Origin: Acidovorax sp. FJL06
Lineage (GTDB): Bacteria; Pseudomonadota; Gammaproteobacteria; Burkholderiales; Burkholderiaceae_C
DNA: 51,857 bases
Direction of reading: 5' to 3'
Assembly (NCBI RefSeq): GCF_003852545.1
Contig: NZ_QAJR01000034.1
Location: 1-51,857, forward strand
Shown here in pieces: positions 46,483 through 51,857 of this stretch; position 1 is the first letter of the stretch, and each line of letters starts with the position of its first letter. Below the pieces are notes generated by a model. The model did not search any database. It was not told the origin of the DNA and saw only the letters and a program-made list of their open reading frames with translations. The translations under genes were made by a program, and so were the position numbers.

Positions 46483-47535
46483 ATGTCGAAGACTGTGAAA
46501 GCCTTGCTGAGCGTTTGTGCCCTGGCCGCCGCCGCAGGCGCCGTCCATGCCCAGGAACAGGTGGTGAACCTCTACTCGGCCCGCCACTACTCCACCGACG
46601 AAGCCCTGTACACCGGCTTCACCAAGGCCACCGGCATCAAGATCAACCGCGTGGATGCGGACGACGCAGGCATCCTGGCCCGCCTGAAGGCCGAGGGCAC
46701 GGCCTCCCCGGCCGATGTGATCCTGCTGGTGGACGCCGCCCGCCTGTACAAGGGCGAGGTCGATGGCCTGTTCCAGCCCATCAAGTCCCCAGTGCTGAAC
46801 GACGCCATCCCCGCCAACCTGCGCAGCACCCCCACGGCCGACGGCAGCATCGCCTGGTATGGCCTGTCCACCCGCGCCCGCGTGATCGTCTACAACAAGA
46901 TCAAGGTGGACAAGGCGGATGTGGACACCTACGAGGAGTTGGGCGACCCCAAGAACAAGGGCAAGCTGTGCATCCGCTCCGGCTCGCACCCCTACAACCT
47001 GAGCCTGTTTGGCGCGGTGACCGAGCACCTGGGCGAACAAAAGGCCGAAGCCTGGCTCAAGGGCATGGTGGCCAACCTGGCCCGCCCTCCCAAGGGCGGC
47101 GACACCGACCAGATCAAGGCCGTGGCGGCTGGCGAATGCGACATCGCCGTCACCAACACCTACTACTTGGCGCGCATGATGCGCAGCAACAAGCCCGAAG
47201 ACGTGGCCGTGGTGAACAAGGTGGGCGTGGTGTTCCCCAACCAGGAATCCTGGGGTACGCACCTGAACATCGCGGGCGGCGCCGTCGCCAAGAACTCCAA
47301 GAACCAGGCCAACGCCGTCAAGTTCCTGGAATACCTGGCCAGCCCCGAAGCCCAGAACTACTTCGCCAATGGCAACAACGAATGGCCTGCCGCCAAGGGC
47401 GTGGCGCTGGACAACCCGGCCCTCAAGGCCATGACCGGCGGCAAGCCGTTCAAGAGCGAGACCATTCCGATCAGCGCCGTGGGCGCCAACGTGACCAAGG
47501 TGCAGCAGATGCTGGACCGCGTGGGCTTCCAGTAA
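46483..47535 (+). CDS. Periplasmic iron-binding protein (FutA/FbpA-like)
   Basis: This 350-aa ABC-type binding protein has a signal peptide cleaved near residue 23 (VHAQ). Two adjacent Tyr, Y227 and Y228 in TNTYYLARMM, and Y31/Y36 in LYSARHYSTDE, match the ferric-ion ligands of FutA proteins. It should deliver Fe3+ to an ABC permease. None is in the window, so it is an orphan or the partner is elsewhere. The ATG at 46483 was chosen over an upstream frame opening at 46450. A terminator follows. Confidence 0.9.
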   Translation: MSKTVKALLSVCALAAAAGAVHAQEQVVNLYSARHYSTDEALYTGFTKATGIKINRVDADDAGILARLKAEGTASPADVILLVDAARLYKGEVDGLFQPIKSPVLNDAIPANLRSTPTADGSIAWYGLSTRARVIVYNKIKVDKADVDTYEELGDPKNKGKLCIRSGSHPYNLSLFGAVTEHLGEQKAEAWLKGMVANLARPPKGGDTDQIKAVAAGECDIAVTNTYYLARMMRSNKPEDVAVVNKVGVVFPNQESWGTHLNIAGGAVAKNSKNQANAVKFLEYLASPEAQNYFANGNNEWPAAKGVALDNPALKAMTGGKPFKSETIPISAVGANVTKVQQMLDRVGFQ

Positions 47536-47578
47536 ACGCTGCGGCCACCGCCCTCTTCTGGCCCCTGTGCCAGCCCCA

Positions 47579-47608
47579 GCAGCCCGGCCCCGCCGGGCTG
47601 CTTTTTTT
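47579..47608 (+). terminator. Terminator after the iron-binding protein gene
   Basis: A 9-bp stem (47579-47587 with 47593-47601) has a 5-base loop and is followed by seven T. Confidence 0.9.
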
Positions 47609-47637
47609 GCGCCCGCAATTCCACATCGGCCATAATT

Positions 47638-47655
47638 GACGTTTACGTTAACGTC
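47638..47655. promoter_or_regulatory. LiuR-like palindromic operator
   Basis: GACGTTTACGTTAACGTC is palindromic at 16 of 18 positions. It overlaps TTGACG (47636-47641), a possible -35. LiuR, a MerR-family regulator of branched-chain amino acid breakdown, is known for sites of similar TTTACGT form. It is placed just before the dehydrogenase gene. Confidence 0.5.
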
Positions 47656-47672
47656 ACTTACTGGAGGCACTC

Positions 47673-48431
47673 ATGGAAATCAAGGGCAAGGTATTCATCG
47701 TCACCGGCGGCGCATCGGGCCTGGGCGAAGGCACGGCACGCATGCTGGCCGCCCAGGGCGGCACCGTCGTCATTGCCGACATGCAGGCCGAAAAAGGCGA
47801 AGCCGTGGCCAAGGACATCGGTGGCGCCTTCGTGAAGTGCGACGTCAGCAATGAAGCCGACGGCCAGGCCGTCGTGGCCAAGGCCGTGTCCCTGGGCAAG
47901 CTGATGGGCCTGGTCAACTGTGCCGGCATCGCGCCTGCCGAAAAGACCGTGGGCAAGAACGGCGCCCATGCGCTGGCCCTGTTCAGCAAGACCATCACGG
48001 TCAACCTGATCGGCAGCTTCAACATGATCCGCCTGGCGGCCGAGGCCATGGGCAAGAACGAGCCCGAGGCCACGGGCGAACGCGGCGCACTGATCTCCAC
48101 CGCCAGCGTGGCGGCCTACGACGGCCAGATCGGCCAGGCAGCCTATTCGGCCTCCAAGGGCGGCGTGGTGGGTATGACCCTGCCCATCGCCCGCGACCTG
48201 GCGCGCAACGGCATCCGCAACATGACCATCGCCCCCGGCATTTTCGGCACGCCCATGCTGTTCGGCATGCCCCAGGAAGTGCAGGACGCTCTGGCCGCGG
48301 GCGTGCCCTTCCCCAGCCGCCTGGGCACGCCGCAGGACTATGCCAAGCTCGTACAGCACATTTTCGAGAATGACATGCTCAACGGCGAGGTGATCCGCCT
48401 GGACGGTGCGATCCGCCTGGCCCCCCGGTGA
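47673..48431 (+). CDS. Short-chain dehydrogenase, HSD17B10-like
   Basis: This 252-aa NAD-dependent enzyme has the glycine motif [10 protein letters not shown] (11-20), N111, S145, and the Y158-x3-K162 pair (YSASK). Closest by eye to type-10 3-hydroxyacyl-CoA dehydrogenases, which oxidise 3-hydroxy-2-methylbutyryl-CoA in isoleucine breakdown. The LiuR-like operator supports that role. A GGAGG site precedes the ATG. Its stop codon TGA starts the following TAGC-family repeat. Other SDR substrates remain possible. Confidence 0.9.
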   Translation: MEIKGKVFIVTGGASGLGEGTARMLAAQGGTVVIADMQAEKGEAVAKDIGGAFVKCDVSNEADGQAVVAKAVSLGKLMGLVNCAGIAPAEKTVGKNGAHALALFSKTITVNLIGSFNMIRLAAEAMGKNEPEATGERGALISTASVAAYDGQIGQAAYSASKGGVVGMTLPIARDLARNGIRNMTIAPGIFGTPMLFGMPQEVQDALAAGVPFPSRLGTPQDYAKLVQHIFENDMLNGEVIRLDGAIRLAPR

Positions 48432-48490
48432 TTGCTATCTAATTTATAGCATCTTGCGCTTGTTCATCAAGCGCTGGCGGCCTTTTTTCT
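48429..48490. repeat. Short palindromic repeat, TAGC...GCGCTT family, copy 7
   Basis: TGATTGCTATCTAATTTATA, GCATCTTGCGCTTGTTCATC, AAGCGCTGGCGGCC. It begins with the stop codon of the dehydrogenase gene. It is the best-preserved copy, with a GCGCTTG/CAAGCGC stem. Confidence 0.8.
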
Positions 48491-48497
48491 CGTATTC

Positions 48498-48526
48498 AAG
48501 CCCTGGGCCTGCCCCAGGGCTTTTTT
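48498..48526 (+). terminator. Terminator after the dehydrogenase gene
   Basis: A perfect 10-bp stem (48498-48507 with 48513-48522) is followed by a run of T. It lies 32 bp before the convergent MFS stop codon, and it may end both. Confidence 0.85.
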
Positions 48527-48557
48527 CCTGGAGCGCAGCCTTGTCCGCTGCGACCCC

Positions 48558-49814
48558 TCATCCAGCCCCAGCCTGTGCGCGGCCGCCTCGCGGCGCAAAG
48601 CACAGCCACAGCACCCAGGCCGCAGCGCCCGCCAGCGCCGCCACCCCGACCGACAGCCACATCGCTGCGGCGGCCCCTGCATGATCGATCAGCATGGCGT
48701 ACACCACCGGGGCGCCCGCCGAAAGCAGGAAACCCGGCGCCACCAGCCACCCCACACAGGCGCCATAGCTGCGGTGATCGAACAGCACCAGCGGCAAGGT
48801 GCCACGGGTGATGGTCAACAGGCCGTTGCCCGCCCCGTAGGCGAGCGCGAACCCCCACGCAGCGGCCAGCGCCTGCCCCGACCACAGGCCCGCCAGAACC
48901 GCCGCCGGAAGCAGCAGCGACGCCAGTGCGCCCAGCACCAAGGGGGACACCTGCGCACCCCAGAGCACCTCCGCCAGGCGCGCCGATGACTGGCCGACCC
49001 CGCGCAGCGATGCCACGCCCACGGCCAGCGGCAGTGCAAGCCCCAACCCTGCCAGCAGGCCCACCATGTGCGCCGACATGCCCGCATTCAGGAAATTCAC
49101 CAGGGTGGTCAGCGTGGCAAACAGCGTGCCGGCCAGTGCGCGCTGTGCTGCGGTGCGGGCCAGTGGCCCAACCTCTGCGGGCAGCACAGTCTGCACCTGT
49201 GGGGCCCGCTGCAGGCCTGCGGAGCGGCGTGGAATGCCCAGGTGCAAGAGCACGGTGCAACATGCCAGCACCGCATACACCAGCACCGCGCCGCGCCACC
49301 CCAGCGCATCGGCCAGCACATGCCCCAAGGGCCAGAAAGCGGTGGAGGCCAGCCCGCCCAGCAGCGTGACCTGCGCCATGGGCCGCCGCGCGCGCGGGCC
49401 CGCCAAATGGGCCAGCGTGGCAAACGCTGCGTCATACAGCGTCAGCCGCATGGCCAGGCCCATCACCGCCCACGCGCCGCAGTACGACCACACCCCCTGC
49501 GCAACCGCGATGCCCACACAGCCCGCCACCAGCAGCAGCGAGCCCGCCACCATGGCGCCACGCCCACCCCAGCGGTCCACCCAGCCGCCGGCGGCGCCCG
49601 ACACCCCGCCCATCACCAGCAAGGCGCCGGCAAAGCCGCCGTACACCAGCGTGCGGCTCCAGCCCGTGTCCCGAATAATGAACTCTCCGATGGCCCCCAC
49701 CAAGTAGTACGAGATTCCCCAGCAGATGAACTGCGAGGCACTCAGGCACAGCACCACGCGGCGGGGCAGGCCCGGCCCTTGCGCCCTTGCTGCGGCTTCC
49801 GTGGCGGGCGGCAT
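48558..49814 (-). CDS. Major facilitator superfamily transporter
   Basis: This 418-aa carrier has about 12 membrane helices, starting with RVVLCLSASQFICWGISYYLVGAIG, and the motif GGWVDRWGGRGAM in the first loop. The ATG at 49814 is chosen because the frame upstream to 50054 overlaps the GNAT gene. It starts 11 bp after the GNAT stop codon and is likely the second gene of that operon. Substrate unknown. Confidence 0.87.
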   Translation of the reverse strand: MPPATEAAARAQGPGLPRRVVLCLSASQFICWGISYYLVGAIGEFIIRDTGWSRTLVYGGFAGALLVMGGVSGAAGGWVDRWGGRGAMVAGSLLLVAGCVGIAVAQGVWSYCGAWAVMGLAMRLTLYDAAFATLAHLAGPRARRPMAQVTLLGGLASTAFWPLGHVLADALGWRGAVLVYAVLACCTVLLHLGIPRRSAGLQRAPQVQTVLPAEVGPLARTAAQRALAGTLFATLTTLVNFLNAGMSAHMVGLLAGLGLALPLAVGVASLRGVGQSSARLAEVLWGAQVSPLVLGALASLLLPAAVLAGLWSGQALAAAWGFALAYGAGNGLLTITRGTLPLVLFDHRSYGACVGWLVAPGFLLSAGAPVVYAMLIDHAGAAAAMWLSVGVAALAGAAAWVLWLCFAPRGGRAQAGAG

Positions 49815-49825
49815 GGACAGGCCGC

Positions 49826-50461
49826 TCACCTTGGCTGGCCCACCGGGATGGACACCGGCAAGGTGGCGCTCCCGGCCCCCAGCGGGCGTTGCATGAGCCC
49901 GGTGTCCAGCCAGCGCCCCTTCTTGAAACCGACCGAGCGCAACGCACCGATGCGCTCGAAACCCATGCGCTCGTGCAGAGCCATCGAGCCGGCATTCTCG
50001 TCGCCCTGCCCCACCACCGCCAGCATCTGGCGCCAGGGCCCCGCCTCGCACCACCGGATGACTTCGCCCAGCAGCGCCGCGCCAATGCCTCGCCCTGCCC
50101 AGCCCGGGGCCACGTACACGGAGTCCTCCACGGTGTGGCGGTACGCCGACCGCGCCCGGTACAGCGACGCATAGGCAAAACCCACCACCTGGCCATCGAT
50201 CTCGGCCACAAGATACGGCAGGCCGGCCGCCTGCACGGCCGCCAGCCGCGCACGCAGTTCGTCCACATCCGGCGGAATTTCCTCGAACGAAGCCAGGCCC
50301 TGCAGCACATGGTGGGCGTACAGCACCTGGATGGCGGGCAGGTCGGCCGGGTCCGCAAGGCGCACGGGAGGCACATGGGGCGCATGGCCCGCAGAACGCA
50401 GAGGGTGGACGGAGGATGCGCCGACGTGGGCGGCCGGGGAAGGTGGTGCGAAGGTCAACAT
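49826..50461 (-). CDS. GNAT family N-acetyltransferase
   Basis: This 211-aa protein is a GNAT acetyltransferase. The acetyl-CoA loop is in VAPGWAGRGIGAALLGEVIRWC, and YLVAEIDGQVVGFAYASLYRAR...YRHTVEDSVYV is typical of the Pat/phosphinothricin-like branch. Substrate is unknown. It is divergent from the LysR gene with 75 bp between starts, and the next gene, MFS, is 11 bp away. The large frame to 51136 is antisense to lysR and is not coding upstream of the ATG at 50461. Confidence 0.86.
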   Translation of the reverse strand: MLTFAPPSPAAHVGASSVHPLRSAGHAPHVPPVRLADPADLPAIQVLYAHHVLQGLASFEEIPPDVDELRARLAAVQAAGLPYLVAEIDGQVVGFAYASLYRARSAYRHTVEDSVYVAPGWAGRGIGAALLGEVIRWCEAGPWRQMLAVVGQGDENAGSMALHERMGFERIGALRSVGFKKGRWLDTGLMQRPLGAGSATLPVSIPVGQPR

Positions 50462-50480
50462 GGCCGCCAGTGTGGCCGCG

Positions 50481-50527
50481 TTCTTTTTATAAAAGAAGCT
50501 TTCTCCATTTATGCAAAGTATGAGAAA
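50481..50527. promoter_or_regulatory. Dyads in the GNAT/LysR divergent promoter
   Basis: TTCTTTTTATAAAAGAA (50481-50497) is a perfect inverted repeat, TTCTTTT/AAAAGAA. A looser TTTCTC...GAGAAA pair follows at about 50500-50527. LysR proteins usually bind such AT-rich dyads between divergent genes. Confidence 0.45.
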
Positions 50528-50536
50528 TTCTTTGCC

Positions 50537-51415
50537 ATGGAACGCATCAACCTCGATCAGCTTCATGGCTTCGCCACCGCCATGGAGATGGGCAGCTTTT
50601 CTGCCGCAGCGCAGCGCCTGGACCTGACCCAACCCGCTGTCAGCCTGCAAGTGCGCCAGCTGGAAAGGCGCTTGGGCACCGTTTTGATCGAGCGTGTCGG
50701 CCGGACACTGCGCCCCACGGCGGCAGGCGCCGAGTTGCTCGCGCATGTCGGCCGCATCGACGCTGCGGTGTCCGAGGCCATCGCCGCCGTCTCCCGGCAT
50801 GCCGATGGCGCCACGGGCCGCGTGCGCCTGGGCACCGGCGCCACGGCCTGCATCTTTTTGCTGCCACCGGTGCTGCGATCGCTTCGGCAGCGTTTTCCGG
50901 GCCTCGACATCACAGTGAGCACGGGCAACACGGCCGACATCGTTCAGGCGGTGGAAGACAACACACTGGACCTGGGCCTGGTCACCCTGCCGGCCAGCGG
51001 GCGCATGCTCGAAGTGACGCCCCTGCTGGACGATGCGTTTGTCGCCATCGCGCCGCAGGGCACGGCGCTGCCAGCGCGGGTCAGGGCCAAGGACCTGGCT
51101 CGCCACCCCGTACTGCTTTACGAACCTGGCGGGCAAACCCGTCGCATTGCCGACGCCTGGTTCGCCCGCGCCGGCGTGGCGCTGCAGCCCGCCATGTCAC
51201 TGGGGAGCGTGGAAGCCATCAAGGAACTGGTCGCGGCGGGCCTGGGCTGCGCCGTGTTGCCTGGCATGGCCGTGCGCGAAGAGCACCGCAACACGCTGGA
51301 AGTGCGGCCGCTGTCCCCTGCGCTGCGTCGGACACTGGCCATGGTGGTGCGCCGCGACAAGCGGCTGCATCTGGGGCTGCGCGAAACGATGGCCGCGCTG
51401 CGGGCATTGAAGTAA
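50537..51415 (+). CDS. LysR-family transcriptional regulator
   Basis: This 292-aa regulator has the winged helix at the N-terminus (DQLHGFATAMEMGSFSAAAQRLDLTQPAVSLQVRQLERRLG, about 6-46) and a periplasmic-binding-like effector domain. By convention it should control the divergent GNAT-MFS pair and itself. The ATG at 50537 begins MERINLDQL. Confidence 0.93.
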   Translation: MERINLDQLHGFATAMEMGSFSAAAQRLDLTQPAVSLQVRQLERRLGTVLIERVGRTLRPTAAGAELLAHVGRIDAAVSEAIAAVSRHADGATGRVRLGTGATACIFLLPPVLRSLRQRFPGLDITVSTGNTADIVQAVEDNTLDLGLVTLPASGRMLEVTPLLDDAFVAIAPQGTALPARVRAKDLARHPVLLYEPGGQTRRIADAWFARAGVALQPAMSLGSVEAIKELVAAGLGCAVLPGMAVREEHRNTLEVRPLSPALRRTLAMVVRRDKRLHLGLRETMAALRALK

Positions 51416-51540
51416 ATCGCCCACGGGGTGCCCCGGTGGGCTGGTATCGCAGAAAAGCAAGGCCGCTGTGCGGCCGGTATGCCATGGCACGAATGAAACC
51501 GCGCCTCCCCACAGTGATTCTACCGATTCGGAGCGGAAAA

Positions 51541-51576
51541 GAAAAAAGGACTGCAGCACAACATGCTGCAGTCCTT
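51541..51576 (-). terminator. Terminator downstream of tRNA genes
   Basis: A 13-bp stem (51546-51558 with 51564-51576) with a 5-base loop is followed on the minus strand by TTTTTTC. It ends the tRNA transcript. Confidence 0.85.
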
Positions 51577-51621
51577 GGATCTGCTTTTCATACCGCCAAA
51601 AATATGGCGACACAAACAAAC

Positions 51622-51698
51622 TGGCGGAGTGGACGGGACTCGAACCCGCGACCCCCGGCGTGACAGGCCGGTATTCTAACCAACTGAACTACCACTCC
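51622..51698 (-). tRNA. tRNA-Asp (GTC)
   Basis: A 77-nt gene with encoded CCA. The acceptor stem is GGAGTGG with CCACTCC, discriminator G, and the anticodon loop reads CCTGTCACG. T-arm GGTTCGAGTCC is standard. Confidence 0.97.
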
Positions 51699-51751
51699 TG
51701 GCAGGCAGCTTTTCGCTTGCATTTATCAATACAAGCCAAGTGCTACAAACT

Positions 51752-51827
51752 TGGCGACCCTACGGGGATTCGAACCCCGGTACTCACCGTGAAAGGGTGA
51801 TGTCCTAGGCCTCTAGACGATGGGGTC
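51752..51827 (-). tRNA. tRNA-Glu (TTC)
   Basis: A 76-nt gene with encoded CCA. The anticodon loop is CCTTTCACG, and the acceptor stem is GACCCCA with a TAGGGTC-like partner (one wobble or mismatch). It precedes tRNA-Asp by 53 bases on the same strand. Confidence 0.97.
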
Positions 51828-51857
51828 AAAACCTTGGAACTAACCGTTATCGGACTT

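Noticed and set aside
1-51857. CRISPR arrays, rRNA genes, complete insertion sequences or a replication origin
   Set aside because: I looked for regularly spaced direct repeats, rRNA-like sequence, transposase motifs and DnaA-box clusters and saw none.

Overview
The window is high-GC chromosomal DNA from a betaproteobacterium of the order Burkholderiales, most likely Comamonadaceae and Acidovorax-like. This rests on the block gyrA-serC-pheA-tyrA-aroA/cmk-rpsA-ihfB-lapA-lapB, an aroA-cmk fusion, a tmRNA tag reading ANDERFALAA, a phasin gene (polyhydroxyalkanoate storage), and short palindromic repeats of a type I recall from Comamonadaceae. No database search was run. All names rest on recognised motifs, domain order and gene context.

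Layout. (1) 1-3415 is the right end of an integrated element. A P4-type tyrosine integrase faces the 3' end of ssrA and is preceded by five copies of a GGGG(G)AACA repeat. Beyond it lies an unrecognised 470-aa zinc-ribbon cargo protein. The far end of the element is outside the window. (2) 3416-5930, minus strand: ssrA (tmRNA), gph, ubiG and an OmpA-like protein. (3) 6155-18696, plus strand: gyrA, serC, pheA, tyrA, aroA-cmk, rpsA, ihfB, lapA, lapB and a ComEA-like gene. This covers serine and aromatic amino acid synthesis, translation, nucleoid structure and LPS control. (4) 18813-25199: a six-gene Mrp cation/proton antiporter operon (mrpA with fused B, then C, D, E, F, G). (5) 25251-32832: an ATP-dependent oxoprolinase/hydantoinase, a MarR-like regulator and a divergent DctPQM TRAP transporter, probably one uptake-and-breakdown unit. 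(6) 33109-34483: crcB/fluC and a LOG-family protein. (7) 34545-39879, minus strand: rmuC, an MFS carrier, an outer-membrane barrel with a TPR-like N-terminus, and a FecR-domain protein with a proline-rich tail. (8) 39952-45404, minus strand: a 2-hydroxyacid dehydrogenase, NhaD, PncB, a thioesterase and an HDAC-like deacetylase. (9) 45604-51415: phasin, an iron-binding periplasmic protein, a short-chain dehydrogenase, a GNAT-MFS pair and a divergent LysR regulator. (10) The right end has tRNA-Asp and tRNA-Glu on the minus strand.

Non-coding structure is the richest part of the window. Four kinds of repeat lie between genes: a short TAGC...GCGCTT palindrome in at least seven places, which often supplies the stop codon of the adjoining gene; a CCCCCTGAG...GGGGGACGC repeat in three places, one inside the Mrp operon; a 269-bp element able to fold into a three-way junction upstream of the TRAP operon; and a 163-bp palindromic element upstream of crcB. 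Operator-like sequences can be seen before the phasin gene (two PhaR-like boxes flanking a promoter), the dehydrogenase (a LiuR-like palindrome), mrpA, the MarR/TRAP pair and the LysR/GNAT pair.

The best candidates for something undescribed are the zinc-ribbon cargo gene of the ssrA element, the outer-membrane barrel/FecR pair, and the structured repeats.
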